A stretch of DNA of 44,017 nucleotides. It comes from Planctomycetota bacterium (GTDB lineage: Bacteria > Planctomycetota > Brocadiia > JAADGH01). The position numbers and the translations under genes are program-made. Positions 1-8,582 of this stretch are shown in pieces. Below the pieces are notes generated by a model. That model was not told where the DNA came from. It worked only from the letters and a program-made list of their open reading frames with translations, and did not search any database. The DNA is taken from positions 13,269 to 57,285 of the forward strand of contig JAADGH010000126.1 in assembly GCA_013152475.1 (NCBI GenBank), written 5' to 3'. The stretch's first letter is position 1. Each line of letters begins with the position of its first letter.

Positions 1-847
1 AAACGAGCCGGTCCTTCCTGGACCGGACCCCTTCCACCACCCAGCTCACCTCCTCTCTGCCATCGACCTCGATACGCGGCAGCGTCTGTTCCTCGCCGGG
101 AATGAGTTTCAGGTAGTCCGGGACGTCCAGCCGGCATTTGATCTTCTCGGCGCGGATATCGCCCATGTTCTCGATCACGCAGGTTACCACGCACTTCTTG
201 CCCTCTTGTCCGCGGACCTCCTGCAGCCGGCATTCTCTCAGAACCGCAAGGGGACCCACCTTGGAAACATACCGGATGTCGTCAACGAGGACCTCCCCCC
301 CCGCCACATGAATGCGCGGACAAATCTGAATGTATTTTACATCGGGGCAACCGGTGTAATCGTACTTCTGCACCCACCGGTGCCATTGGCCGTCGCCGAT
401 GTGCTCATCGGGGATGACATAAGTGAACCGCTTGCCGCCACCTTCGAGACCATCGGCCTTCATCGGGATCACATTGAAGCTCAACCGCGCGCCATCGGAC
501 CTGACGGCCTTGTAGTAGAATTCGATGCCCCCCTTGAGCTGCGTAAGCATCCTGCCCGGCCCGTCAGCACCCCGCGGCTTGCCGACTCGATTCAGCCCAA
601 GCGCCCCCTTCTTGGCGTCGAGCTTCAGCCGAATCGAGTATTTGCCGCTGTGAGCGTCTTTGCTCACATCGACGACGCCTTTCCCGCTTTCGATGTGATT
701 CACCGGGAGATACGGGATCCAATCCACGGGGAACCCGTTCTCTGCGAGGACCTCGAACCCGCCGTTTGTAACGGGGTTCTCCTGCGCAGCCAATGGGACC
801 GCCAGAAGAATGGTGAGACAGAGAAACGAGCAGACACGCGCCTGCAT
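1..847 (-). CDS. Secreted protein with carbohydrate-binding-like domain (C-terminus off the left edge)
   Basis: The reading frame opens with ATG at 847 after a good ribosome-binding site (GGAGG) and stays open for 282 codons to the window edge, so the C-terminus is missing. The N-terminus is a typical signal peptide (short basic start, '[15 protein letters not shown]', then mature 'QENP'). The mature part starts 'NPVTNGGFE...W' and contains 'VLVDDIRYV' near residue 200, the layout of CenC-type jelly-roll carbohydrate-binding modules. After it comes a beta-rich segment of the kind that precedes Ig-like repeats ('[13 protein letters not shown]'). The protein is probably exported and binds or degrades polysaccharide, but no catalytic domain is visible. 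A similar N-terminal module is found in the gene at 19969. Confidence 0.8.
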   Translation of the reverse strand, partial: MQARVCSFLCLTILLAVPLAAQENPVTNGGFEVLAENGFPVDWIPYLPVNHIESGKGVVDVSKDAHSGKYSIRLKLDAKKGALGLNRVGKPRGADGPGRMLTQLKGGIEFYYKAVRSDGARLSFNVIPMKADGLEGGGKRFTYVIPDEHIGDGQWHRWVQKYDYTGCPDVKYIQICPRIHVAGGEVLVDDIRYVSKVGPLAVLRECRLQEVRGQEGKKCVVTCVIENMGDIRAEKIKCRLDVPDYLKLIPGEEQTLPRIEVDGREEVSWVVEGVRSRKDRLV

Positions 848-894
848 ATCCACCTCCTACTATCGGCAATCCAGAAATGAGCGAGTAACCACAA

Positions 895-923
895 ACTATA
901 GCACAGGGGGCCGCTCAAGTAAA
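895..923 (-). promoter_or_regulatory. Sigma-70-type promoter for the secreted protein at 847
   Basis: Read on the - strand, TTTACT (918-923) and TATAGT (895-900) are separated by 17 bases. These are 4/6 and 5/6 matches to the -35 and -10 consensus. The start of transcription would lie about 40 bases before the ATG at 847. Assigned from sequence pattern only. Confidence 0.5.
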
Positions 924-935
924 CGCGAAAAATCG

Positions 936-964
936 CTGGAATCAGGGAGAGAAGACCGTATAAT
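936..964 (+). promoter_or_regulatory. Probable promoter of the gmd operon (perfect -10, weak -35)
   Basis: TATAAT at 959-964 is a perfect -10 box about 50 bases before the gmd start. The hexamer 17 bases upstream (CTGGAA, 936-941) matches the -35 consensus at only 3/6. It lies just upstream of, and divergent from, the promoter at 895-923. Confidence 0.45.
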
Positions 965-1016
965 ATCTCTCTTCCACACGCAGTTCCGCTCAATCACTGG
1001 AAGGGAAATCAACCTG

Positions 1017-1988
1017 ATGAAAACAGCGGTTATCACGGGCATCACCGGTCAGGACGGATCGTATCTCGCCGAGTTCCTTCTCGAAAAGGGATACCGGGTC
1101 TTTGCCATGGTGCGCAGATCGAGCACGGAGAAGATGGACCGGATCGAACACATTCGCGACCAGATCGAAATCCGCCAGGCCGACCTCTTCGACCAATTGT
1201 CCATCCTGGAGCTCCTCAAGGAGGCTGACCCCGACGAGGTTTACAATCTGGCCGCCATGTCCTTCGTGCCCACGTCCTGGAAACAGCCCTGCCTGACGGC
1301 GGAGATCACCGCCGTGGGTGTGACCAAGATGCTGGAGGCCATTCGGTTTGTAAACAAAAACACCCGATTCTATCAGGCGTCCAGCAGCGAGATGTTCGGC
1401 AAGGCCAAAGAGGTCCCGCAGAATGAAAAGACCCCCTTCCACCCCCGCAGCCCCTACGGCGTGGCGAAGGTCTATGGCCACTGGATCACCGTCAACTACC
1501 GAGAAAGTTATGGCATGTTTTGCGTCTCGGGCATCCTGTTCAACCACGAGTCCCCCCGCCGGGGCTTCGAATTCGTGACGCGCAAAGTGACCGACGGCGT
1601 AGCGCACATCAAGCTCGGCCTGGCCAAGGAACTACGCCTCGGCAACCTCGACGCCCGGCGTGACTGGGGCTATGCCGGCGACTACATCCGCGCCATGTGG
1701 CTCATGCTCCAGCAGGACGAGCCGGAGGACTATGTCATCGCCACGGGCCAGACGCACTCCGTTCGCGAACTGGTGGAGCTGGCCTTCAACCATGTCGGGC
1801 TGAACTGGAAAGATCACGTCGTCGTCGACCAGGCCTTCGTCCGTCCGGCGGAGGTCGATCTGCTCACCGGCGACGCAAGCAAGGCAAGAGAGAAACTGGG
1901 CTGGGAGCCCAGCGTGAACTTTGAGGGACTCATCAAAATGATGGTCGACGCCGACCTTAAGCGGCTGCAGCGCCAGAAGGAAGCATGA
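1017..1988 (+). CDS. gmd: GDP-mannose 4,6-dehydratase
   Basis: Converts GDP-D-mannose to GDP-4-keto-6-deoxy-D-mannose, the branch point to GDP-rhamnose, GDP-fucose and related sugars, in the cytoplasm. It is a 323-residue extended short-chain dehydrogenase. The NADP-binding start '[20 protein letters not shown]' covers residues 7-26. The active site is present as Ser/Glu125 ('SSSEMFG') with Tyr147 and Lys151 ('[10 protein letters not shown]'). The family hallmark 'NHESPRRG' follows. The frame is open upstream, but the conserved N-terminus begins exactly at the ATG at 1017, preceded by GGAAGGG. The stop overlaps the next gene (ATGA), so the two are translationally coupled. Confidence 0.95.
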   Translation: MKTAVITGITGQDGSYLAEFLLEKGYRVFAMVRRSSTEKMDRIEHIRDQIEIRQADLFDQLSILELLKEADPDEVYNLAAMSFVPTSWKQPCLTAEITAVGVTKMLEAIRFVNKNTRFYQASSSEMFGKAKEVPQNEKTPFHPRSPYGVAKVYGHWITVNYRESYGMFCVSGILFNHESPRRGFEFVTRKVTDGVAHIKLGLAKELRLGNLDARRDWGYAGDYIRAMWLMLQQDEPEDYVIATGQTHSVRELVELAFNHVGLNWKDHVVVDQAFVRPAEVDLLTGDASKAREKLGWEPSVNFEGLIKMMVDADLKRLQRQKEA

Positions 1989-2950
1989 GGACGACAACGA
2001 TGCGAGCGTTCATCACAGGTATTGGCGGATTCGCGGGAAGTCACCTGACCGATCTCCTCCTCCGCGAGGGAATCGAGGTCCACGGCACAACGATCTTCGA
2101 TGGCAACGAGGCCAATCTGGAGCACTGCACGAACCGGGTGACCCTCCACCCGTGCGACTTGGCTGCCGCCGACCAGGTGACCAAGGTGATTCAAGCTGCG
2201 AAGCCCGACTGGGTCATCCACCTCGCCGCGCTCTCCTTCGTACCCTCCGCCGAGGAAGGGCCACAGCAGGCCATCCTGAGCAATGTGCTCGGTCCACTGA
2301 ACCTGCTTGAGGCCATCAAGCGAAATTGCCCCGGGGCGAAGACGCTGATGATCAGCTCCAGCGCGGTGTACGGCCTGGTGACGCGAGACGACCTCCCCGT
2401 GCCGGAAACGAAGCCGGTCAACCCGGCCAACATGTACGGCATCACCAAGGCCAGCCAGGAAATGCTCGCCCGGCTTTACCATCAGAACGACAAGATTCCA
2501 ACGGTGAACCTGCGGCCCTTCAATCATGTGGGCCCCCGCCAGAGCCCGGACTTTGCCGCGCCGACTTTCGCACGACAGATCGCCCTGATTGAAAAGGGCA
2601 CACAGGAGCCCGTCATCCACGTCGGCGATCTCTCCGCGGAGCGCGACTACACCGACGTCCGGGACATCGCCAGGGCCTACTACCTGGCGGCGCAGCACTG
2701 CCGGCCCGGTGAAACTTATAACATCTGCACGGGCAAAGTCATCCAGATGCAGGCGCTGCTGGACATGCTCATCGGCATGTCGGAGGTGGATGTGAAGGTG
2801 CAACCCGACCCCGCCCGGATGCGCCCCAGCGACCTGCCGATCCTGACCGGGGACACCACCCGGTTCCATGAGGCCACCGGCTGGGAGCCAACGATCCCCC
2901 TTGAGCAGAGCCTGAGGGATCTGCTCGAATATTGGCGGGAACGGGTGTAG
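1985..2950 (+). CDS. rmd: GDP-4-keto-6-deoxy-D-mannose reductase-like SDR epimerase
   Basis: Extended SDR protein with the nucleotide-binding start '[13 protein letters not shown]' and catalytic Tyr151/Lys155 ('[11 protein letters not shown]'). It ends '[24 protein letters not shown]', as Rmd proteins do. Coupling to gmd by a 4-base overlap makes reduction of the Gmd product to GDP-D-rhamnose the likely reaction. Another GDP-deoxyhexose product or a 4-epimerase role cannot be excluded from sequence. The ATG at 2000 is an alternative start: it has GAGGA eight bases upstream and starts right at the conserved 'MRAFITG'. Confidence 0.82.
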   Translation: MRTTTMRAFITGIGGFAGSHLTDLLLREGIEVHGTTIFDGNEANLEHCTNRVTLHPCDLAAADQVTKVIQAAKPDWVIHLAALSFVPSAEEGPQQAILSNVLGPLNLLEAIKRNCPGAKTLMISSSAVYGLVTRDDLPVPETKPVNPANMYGITKASQEMLARLYHQNDKIPTVNLRPFNHVGPRQSPDFAAPTFARQIALIEKGTQEPVIHVGDLSAERDYTDVRDIARAYYLAAQHCRPGETYNICTGKVIQMQALLDMLIGMSEVDVKVQPDPARMRPSDLPILTGDTTRFHEATGWEPTIPLEQSLRDLLEYWRERV

Positions 2951-2970
2951 CCTTTGCTCCAAGATGAGCA

Positions 2971-2999
2971 TTGACAAACGGCCCGCCTTCCGTTATTCC
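2971..2999 (+). promoter_or_regulatory. Possible internal promoter before the amidohydrolase gene
   Basis: A perfect -35 (TTGACA, 2971-2976) is followed after 17 bases by TATTCC (2994-2999), only a 3/6 match to the -10 box. It sits in the 104-base gap between the rmd-like gene and the amidohydrolase. It may give the last three genes of the run their own transcription. Confidence 0.35.
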
Positions 3000-3054
3000 A
3001 TCCCATAGCCCATAACCATGAGAGCTGACACGTTCTTACTCAATGGAGAAAGAC

Positions 3055-3954
3055 ATGCTGATTGACATTCACGGTCATACGATATTTTTCCCCATCCCGC
3101 CAACCGAAGGGGGACAGCGATTCGCCACACCGGAAGAGCTGATGGACATGCTGAAGCCCAAGGGCGTTCGGGCGATGGTGAACCTGCCCAGCGTCAACCC
3201 TGAAGGGGCCCATGTCGTTCAAGGCATGGAGGATGCACTGGCTGTCACGGAGAGGTACCCCGACTTCTTTATCCCATTCATGAACATCGATCCACGCCAG
3301 CAGTGCAACTCGCCCGACTACGACCTCGGCTATCTCATGCGATACTACAAAGACCACGGCTGCAAGGGCGTCGGCGAGGTCTGCGCCAACATCCCCGTGG
3401 ACGATCCACGCATGGAGAATCTCTTCAAACATGCGGAGGCCTGCGATCTGCCGGTGACGTTTCACATGGCCACGAAGGAAGGCGGGACGTACGGAATGAT
3501 CGATCACCTGCACCTTCCCCTCCTTGAAGCCGCCTTGAAGAAATTTCCGAAGCTGAAATTCCTCGGCCACTCGCCCGTCTTCTGGTCGGAGATCAGCGGC
3601 GATGTCACAGAGGAAACACGATCGGGCTATCCCAAGGAGAAGGTGACCGAAGGCGGCACGCTCGTTCGTTTGATGCGCGAGCATCCTATGCTGTGCGGCG
3701 ATATGTCGGCCGGCAGTGGATGTAATGCAGTCAGCCGGGATCCGGAGTTCGGGTACGCCTTCATGACCGAGTTTCAGGATCAGCTCTATTTCGGTCTCGA
3801 CATCTGCGACCCGAAGAACAAAACGCCGCTGATCGACTTCCTGAACGAGGCCGTCGAAGGCGGTCACATCTCCCGCGAGGTCTACGAGAAGATCGGGTGG
3901 AAGAACGCCGAGAAGTTGCTCGGCCTTCCTCCCAGCAGTCATCGGGAGATGTGA
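3055..3954 (+). CDS. Amidohydrolase-family (amidohydrolase_2) TIM-barrel metal-dependent hydrolase
   Basis: A 299-residue cytoplasmic protein. Its N-terminal 'LIDIHGHTI' gives the metal-binding HxH (His6, His8). Later barrel strands carry Glu108 ('GVGEV'), His137 ('TFHMA'), His172 ('FLGHSP') and Asp249 ('GLDICDP'). This is the layout of the ACMSD/2-pyrone-dicarboxylate hydrolase branch, which hydrolyses or decarboxylates small ring or acid substrates. The substrate cannot be named. The ATG at 3055 is preferred over the one at 3043 because GGAGAAAG lies six bases before it and the conserved 'LIDIHGH' follows at once. Eleven bases separate its stop from the next start. Confidence 0.85.
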   Translation: MLIDIHGHTIFFPIPPTEGGQRFATPEELMDMLKPKGVRAMVNLPSVNPEGAHVVQGMEDALAVTERYPDFFIPFMNIDPRQQCNSPDYDLGYLMRYYKDHGCKGVGEVCANIPVDDPRMENLFKHAEACDLPVTFHMATKEGGTYGMIDHLHLPLLEAALKKFPKLKFLGHSPVFWSEISGDVTEETRSGYPKEKVTEGGTLVRLMREHPMLCGDMSAGSGCNAVSRDPEFGYAFMTEFQDQLYFGLDICDPKNKTPLIDFLNEAVEGGHISREVYEKIGWKNAEKLLGLPPSSHREM

Positions 3955-3965
3955 AGGAGTGCGTG

Positions 3966-5612
3966 GTGAGCGGGAAAGCCAAACGCCAGAAACCGTGGAG
4001 CGTGGAACTGTCCAGTGACTTCGACAGCGGTGCGGGAATCCAGTTGCGGAGTCCCGAGCCCGGCAGGGTCACTTTTCTTGCCCCGTGGGACAGCAGCCCC
4101 CAACCCATGTGGTTTCACTTTTGCATCCGCGGGGCAAAAGGATGGACCGTGCGCTTCGTTCTTATGAATGCCAACCGATGCTTAGGTGGAGAGTCATCCT
4201 ACGCCGGCCTCCGCGTGCGGCCAGTCGTCACGGAGGACCCGCCGACAGTTCGCCCATCGAAACGTCGCTGGCGGCGCATCCCGGAGAAAGACCTGTCTTA
4301 CAATCAGACAACTGGGCAGTTCACATTTGCCGCACAGATCCGGTCTGACGAGGCGTACGTCGCCCATTGTTATCCCTACGGCTTGGCGGAATGGAAAGAG
4401 TTTGTCGGCAACTTCAGACACCATCCCTGTCTTACGACAAACATCATCGGCAAAACAGCAATGGGCCGTACCATGCCCCATGCCCGAGTTACCGAAGGCC
4501 CCTCCCGAGGAAAGAAGGTGATCTGGTTTACGGCCCGGCATCACTCGGGCGAAACACCGGGAAGCTGGGCGCTGGAGGGAACGCTGCGCTGGCTGCTCTC
4601 CAGTGACCGCCGGGCGCAGGAGCTTCGGGAGCACTACCTCTTCCGCGTCATTCCCTTCGTGGACCTGGACGGTGTCGTGGAGGGATACTATGGCAAAGAA
4701 CGAGCGCCCCTCGACTTCAACCGAGCCTACCTCGAAAACACCCCCCGCCCCGAAGTGGGGCATATCCTTCGCGAAGTGTTGGCCATGGGCAAGCGAAATC
4801 TTGTGTTCCTCGATTACCACGCCCCCGGGGCCGGTGGACCGCATCAGGTTTTCCTGAAAGAACACTCCCTGGGCCGTGAGTATGGCGAGATCCTCGCTGC
4901 ACTGAGCCCCCGTAGGTCCCGGCTCGATCCCAAGCGTATCGAGGAAGCAAACTATATGGGCGATGAGTCGGAAACGACCTCAACCGGAGGCATCTACCTC
5001 GCCACGGGCATACTGACCGCGACGAATGAGGTGAGCTATGCCCTCACGACAGAGGACCATGTCCTCACGCAGCAGGATTATTTCGCTTACGGCGCAGCCA
5101 TCGGAAAGGCAATCCACAAGCTGCTGAACACGCATGCTGACGAAATCAAGGCAACCGGCCTGATGGAACACGAGGAGAACCGTACACCCTTCCCCGATTA
5201 CGAGGGGAATGCATTCCGCGGCGCGTTCCAATGGGTCCCCCCACAGGATGTTGATTTCTCCGTTGCCAATGATGCTCTTCAGATGCATTTCCAAAAAAAG
5301 AGATCCACCGTCCACATGGCATGTCCGAAACAGAAAATCAGGAGGCACAGAACTCTCGAACTTGCATGCCGCTTCATCCCCAGGGCAAAGAAGGCAACGC
5401 TCCATGCGCAAGTGACAATCTTCTATTACGGCCGCCATGGACTGCGGCATAGGCGAGACGAGAAGCTTGCATTCGAGGTCACACCCGGCAAGGCATGGCA
5501 CATCTGTACCGCGAAGCTCAATCCACCCCGAGGCGCACGGACGGTCCGGGCCTCGATCCACGCCACAGGCGGTCCCGGGCTTTTAGAACTACATCCACCT
5601 GCCCCAAAGTGA
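3966..5612 (+). CDS. Cytosolic M14 zinc carboxypeptidase (CCP-like)
   Basis: About 548 residues with no signal peptide. The N-terminal beta domain carries 'YVAHCYPYG', the counterpart of the conserved 'YPYTY' element of cytosolic carboxypeptidases (M14D). The catalytic domain shows His193-x-x-Glu196 ('HHSGETPGSW'), Asp250-Phe-Asn-Arg253 (the DLNR substrate-binding motif), His285 ('DYHAPG') and Glu355 ('TNEVSY'). All zinc ligands and the catalytic glutamate are therefore present and the enzyme should be active. The last ~170 residues (from about 380) are a beta-rich domain I do not recognise. GTG at 3966 is chosen as start, with AAGGAG six bases upstream; GTG at 3963 is possible. Such enzymes remove C-terminal residues from peptides or side chains. 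The substrate here is unknown. Confidence 0.82.
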   Translation: MSGKAKRQKPWSVELSSDFDSGAGIQLRSPEPGRVTFLAPWDSSPQPMWFHFCIRGAKGWTVRFVLMNANRCLGGESSYAGLRVRPVVTEDPPTVRPSKRRWRRIPEKDLSYNQTTGQFTFAAQIRSDEAYVAHCYPYGLAEWKEFVGNFRHHPCLTTNIIGKTAMGRTMPHARVTEGPSRGKKVIWFTARHHSGETPGSWALEGTLRWLLSSDRRAQELREHYLFRVIPFVDLDGVVEGYYGKERAPLDFNRAYLENTPRPEVGHILREVLAMGKRNLVFLDYHAPGAGGPHQVFLKEHSLGREYGEILAALSPRRSRLDPKRIEEANYMGDESETTSTGGIYLATGILTATNEVSYALTTEDHVLTQQDYFAYGAAIGKAIHKLLNTHADEIKATGLMEHEENRTPFPDYEGNAFRGAFQWVPPQDVDFSVANDALQMHFQKKRSTVHMACPKQKIRRHRTLELACRFIPRAKKATLHAQVTIFYYGRHGLRHRRDEKLAFEVTPGKAWHICTAKLNPPRGARTVRASIHATGGPGLLELHPPAPK

Positions 5613-5631
5613 AGAAAGAAGCCATCCAACA

Positions 5632-6384
5632 ATGAGCAAGAGAGCACTGAGTTTGCAGGCCCATCCCGACGATGCCGAGTTTGCCTGCGCGGGCACACTG
5701 GCGCTCCTGGCGGGGAAAGGCTGGGAAATCCACATCGCCACCATGACCCCCGGCGACGGCGGAACGAAGGAATACTCGCGTGAGGAAATCAGCAAAATCC
5801 GAACGGCCGAGGCAGCAAAGTCCGCGGCCATACTGGACGGCCAATACCATTGCCTCTGGTGCGATGACGTGTTCATCCTCTACGACCGGCCCACACTTCT
5901 CCGGGCCATGATGCTCGTGCGCCAGATCCAACCGACACTCGTTTTTGCTCCCAGCCCGTCCGATTACATGCAGGACCACGAGATCACAAGCAAGATTGCC
6001 CAAACGGCCTGCTTCACGGCGGGGGTGGTGAATGTCGATACCGGCGAGGCCAAGGCGTTCGAACCGGTTCCGTACCTATACTACTGTGACCCGGCCGGCG
6101 GGATCGACATTCTCGGAAACGAGATCAAGCCAACCACCCTCGTGAACATCAGCTCCATCATGGAGACAAAGGAAAAGATGCTGAGCTGCCACCAGAGCCA
6201 GCAGGATTGGCTCAAGAAGCACCACGACATCGAGTACCTTGACGCGATGAAGGCGAGGGCCGCCAAACGTGGAAGCGAGATCGGCGCGGCCTTCGCCGAG
6301 GGGTTCCGCCAGCACCTTGGCAGCGCGTTCCCCACGGACAACCTCCTCAAAACGGAGTTGGGAAAGTCCGTTCATGTGAAATGA
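5632..6384 (+). CDS. PIG-L/LmbE-family zinc deacetylase
   Basis: A 250-residue protein with the family signature 'AHPDDAEFACAG' (His11, Asp13, Asp14) and the second metal site 'DYMQDHEIT' (Asp111, His116). The family hydrolyses N-acetyl groups from GlcNAc-type sugars such as GlcNAc-inositol, GlcNAc-malate or antibiotic sugars. It is the last gene of the gmd run, 19 bases after the carboxypeptidase, which suggests an acetamido-sugar substrate in the same pathway. This resembles the type common in planctomycete sugar-catabolism loci. The exact substrate is not deducible. Confidence 0.88.
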   Translation: MSKRALSLQAHPDDAEFACAGTLALLAGKGWEIHIATMTPGDGGTKEYSREEISKIRTAEAAKSAAILDGQYHCLWCDDVFILYDRPTLLRAMMLVRQIQPTLVFAPSPSDYMQDHEITSKIAQTACFTAGVVNVDTGEAKAFEPVPYLYYCDPAGGIDILGNEIKPTTLVNISSIMETKEKMLSCHQSQQDWLKKHHDIEYLDAMKARAAKRGSEIGAAFAEGFRQHLGSAFPTDNLLKTELGKSVHVK

Positions 6385-6509
6385 GGGAATCCGGGAAAGG
6401 ACCTCACACCTGAGAACCTGCCGGTCGCTCCCATTCCTGTTCTCGCATGTTGCGCTGCACCCCCCATATCCGTGACGTCCGTCGGTAACCGCGCCGTAGA
6501 CCTTCGCCC

Positions 6510-6544
6510 AAAAGAAAGCACCTGTCGTGAAGACAGGCGCTTTC
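6510..6544 (-). terminator. Rho-independent terminator of the Gfo/Idh/MocA gene
   Basis: On the - strand a 13-bp stem (6514-6526 with 6532-6544, one G-U pair, 5-base loop) is followed by TTTTGGG. It starts 18 bases after the stop at 6562. The T-run is short but the stem is strong. Confidence 0.65.
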
Positions 6545-6561
6545 CCGATTCATACCGTCAC

Positions 6562-7614
6562 CTACCGCAAGTCCTTCTCGCTAAACTTGGCCCGTTTCAG
6601 GATGCTTTCGCATGTTGCGCGTCGGTTCGACTTGCCGGCCTTCAGAATCGTGTCGGTCAGCAACGCCACACGCGCACCGAAGATGGCATCGACGTGGTTC
6701 GTCTTCATGCGACCGAGAACGAGCCTTGTGAAGTTCTCTCCCGGGCTGGCCGGATACCCCTTGGGCCTCTGGGGTTCTATCTGTTGCGGCTGGCCGCCGT
6801 GGGGATGGAGAACCAGATTTCCACCGGTAAACAGCAGGGTCGCCTTGCTTCCCATAATGCGAACATCGTCGGGCATCCCGGGCCGGATGTAATCGCCGAT
6901 GATGATCAGACGGCCCGCCGCGCCGTTCGACAGTTCCACGCTGAACGAGCCGTTGATCTCCACCTTCATCTTCTTGCCGCGGTAGATGCAGTCCAAACTG
7001 CCGATGGCGCTCTTGGGCTGGAGCCCCGTCATCCAGAGGAGGATATCCTGGTAGTGGCTGCCGGAATCGTTAAGCTGACCGCCGCCGGAGTACTTCGGAT
7101 CGCCACGCCACGACGGCGCCGGCCAGTCCTGTGCCATGTAAACATAGAAGGACTGCACCTCGCCGATCTCCCCCTTCTGGATGAGTTGGCGGGCGGTGAT
7201 GTATTTCGGCTCGTAATGGCGCTGGTAGTGGATCAGGTAGACGAGGCCCTTCTTCTTCGCCAGCTTCGCCGTCTCGATCGCCGGGCCGACGCCGCAGACC
7301 ATCGGTTTCTCGATCAGCACATGCTTCCCCTTCGACAGGGCGTACTTGGCATGATCGTAGTGAAGCGTGTGGGGCCCGAAAACCCCCACCGCATCCAAGT
7401 CGGCGCTGTCGATCATCTCTCTGTAGCCGTCGGGACCAATGAACGGCTGGACCGCACACCCCAGCCCATCACTCAACTTGTCCACGTTTGCCGCCGCCGT
7501 ATCACTCCCCGCCACGACCTGTACGGAGGGGTCCTTCGCCATCCCAATCGTGCGGGCGCGCCCTGCGCCGCCGCATCCAATAACCCCGAAACGCATGACC
7601 TTTTTCCTCGCCAT
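6562..7614 (-). CDS. Gfo/Idh/MocA-family NAD(P)-dependent oxidoreductase
   Basis: A 350-residue protein with an N-terminal Rossmann fold ('FGVIGCGGAGRA', residues 9-20), the family motif Glu102-Lys103-Pro104 and the active-site segment 'DSGSHYQDILLW' containing His187 and Asp190. Members oxidise or reduce sugars, inositols and related hydroxyl compounds. Many planctomycete paralogues act on glycans. No twin-arginine leader is present, so this copy is cytoplasmic. The start at 7614 has AAGGAGG upstream. The gene is transcribed alone from a strong promoter and ends at the hairpin at 6510-6544. Confidence 0.9.
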   Translation of the reverse strand: MARKKVMRFGVIGCGGAGRARTIGMAKDPSVQVVAGSDTAAANVDKLSDGLGCAVQPFIGPDGYREMIDSADLDAVGVFGPHTLHYDHAKYALSKGKHVLIEKPMVCGVGPAIETAKLAKKKGLVYLIHYQRHYEPKYITARQLIQKGEIGEVQSFYVYMAQDWPAPSWRGDPKYSGGGQLNDSGSHYQDILLWMTGLQPKSAIGSLDCIYRGKKMKVEINGSFSVELSNGAAGRLIIIGDYIRPGMPDDVRIMGSKATLLFTGGNLVLHPHGGQPQQIEPQRPKGYPASPGENFTRLVLGRMKTNHVDAIFGARVALLTDTILKAGKSNRRATCESILKRAKFSEKDLR

Positions 7615-7666
7615 TGTGGTATCCTCCTTAGATATTCACCACGCTCACCGTCACTCAAAACGCGAA

Positions 7667-7695
7667 CGTATACCCTTTTCGGTGCGCTGTGTCAA
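7667..7695 (-). promoter_or_regulatory. Sigma-70 promoter of the Gfo/Idh/MocA gene
   Basis: On the - strand a perfect TTGACA (7690-7695) and TATACG (7667-7672) are spaced by exactly 17 bases. The predicted start of transcription is about 45 bases before the ATG. Confidence 0.65.
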
Positions 7696-7783
7696 GCACT
7701 GGTGTGCCAGGAGTTTCCCCATAACCCGGGCGGTGTCATTGCAAGGAGCATCTTTCGCGATAGCGGAAGGTGCGTTTGCCCAG

Positions 7784-7807
7784 CACACTCAAACCAGTTT
7801 GAGCGTG
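7784..7807. promoter_or_regulatory. Dyad-symmetric operator-like site
   Basis: CTCAAAC and GTTTGAG (7788-7803) form a perfect 7-2-7 inverted repeat. After one mismatch it extends to CAC/GTG on the outside (24 bp in all). There is no following T-run in either direction, so a protein-binding site is more likely than a terminator. It lies about 100 bases from either promoter. No known regulator is identified. Confidence 0.35.
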
Positions 7808-7897
7808 GCACTCCGCAAGAGGAACTACAGAGTCATACGAATGGGGCCGCGATTTGTTTTAGACATTCAAATTTCCTTCCGCCTCTTGTGCCCAGTG

Positions 7898-7906
7898 TGG
7901 TAAAAT
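7898..7906 (+). promoter_or_regulatory. Possible extended -10 promoter of the ECF sigma gene
   Basis: TGG directly followed by TAAAAT (7901-7906) fits an extended -10 element (TGn plus a 5/6 -10 box). No convincing -35 hexamer is found at 16-18 bases. The predicted start of transcription would be about 7913, only 23 bases before the gene. Confidence 0.35.
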
Positions 7907-7935
7907 AACGAAAAGGAAACTTCCCGGCGGCATGA

Positions 7936-8556
7936 GTGACGAATATCGTGACCCAAACGGACAACACACAGAATCCCGAGGCGCATCAGACAGACGAAGA
8001 ACTCATGCGCTGTTGCGCAGAGGGAGATGTCGACGCCTTTGAGGGCCTCTACGATCGATACGCCCGGCGCATCATGGCGTTCACACTCCGCATGACAGGA
8101 AATACCGGGGCAGCAGAGTCTCTGGCTCAGGAGACGTTCCTGCGAGTCCTGAAAAACGCGCCGTCGTACTCTTACCCGCGTCGGTTCTCGTCGTGGATAT
8201 ATGCCATTGCGCGCAACATCTGCCTCGACTTCCTCCGAAAGAAAAGGCCCGTGCTGCGCGACAACGATCCAGCAGCCACTGAAGCGGCTGCAAACAAATC
8301 GCCGCTGGCAACGCTGATCCAGGACGAGGAGGAACAGAGACTCGCCGAGGCAATCCAAGTGCTCCCCGATGAGTTCCGCGAAGTCCTGATTCTTCGGACG
8401 TTTCAGGACCTGTCCTACTTCGAGATCGCAGAGGTTGTAGGCTGCAACGAGAGTACGGCACGATCCCGCATGGATTACGCCCTTCGAGATCTGCGCAAAT
8501 CATTCCATAAAAAAGATCAAGAATCTCAAAAACGGATTTCCGGGGATTCCGTATAG
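7936..8556 (+). CDS. ECF-type RNA polymerase sigma factor
   Basis: A sigma-70 family protein of 206 residues. Region 2 spans about residues 30-100, with 'DVDAFEGLYDRYARRI' and the RNA-polymerase-binding 'AQETFLRVL', then 'FSSWIYAIARNICLDFLRKK' for -10 recognition. A variable linker precedes region 4 (about 135-190), a helix-turn-helix ('LSYFEIAEVVGCNESTARSRM') that reads the -35. There is no region 1.1 or 3, as expected of ECF factors. The start is uncertain: GTG at 7936 or GTG at 7948, both with poor ribosome-binding sites. The next gene encodes a zinc-finger membrane protein that is very probably its anti-sigma factor. Confidence 0.92.
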   Translation: MTNIVTQTDNTQNPEAHQTDEELMRCCAEGDVDAFEGLYDRYARRIMAFTLRMTGNTGAAESLAQETFLRVLKNAPSYSYPRRFSSWIYAIARNICLDFLRKKRPVLRDNDPAATEAAANKSPLATLIQDEEEQRLAEAIQVLPDEFREVLILRTFQDLSYFEIAEVVGCNESTARSRMDYALRDLRKSFHKKDQESQKRISGDSV

Positions 8557-8582
8557 ATAGGCATGTGCAGGGAGATGGTGCT

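Larger units (their letters stand above)
7615..7935. other. 321-bp divergent intergenic region between the oxidoreductase and the sigma factor
   Basis: No gene is visible here. The region holds the sigma-70-type promoter of the oxidoreductase near its left end, an inverted repeat at 7784-7807 and an extended -10 element before the sigma gene. Both flanking genes are probably controlled from here. Confidence 0.6.

Noticed and set aside
206..880. A 224-codon open frame on the + strand
   Set aside because: It is antisense to the secreted protein gene that starts at 847, which has a ribosome-binding site, a signal peptide and family motifs.
6472..7908. A 478-codon open frame on the + strand
   Set aside because: It covers the Gfo/Idh/MocA gene in antisense, crosses its terminator and promoter, and has no domain.
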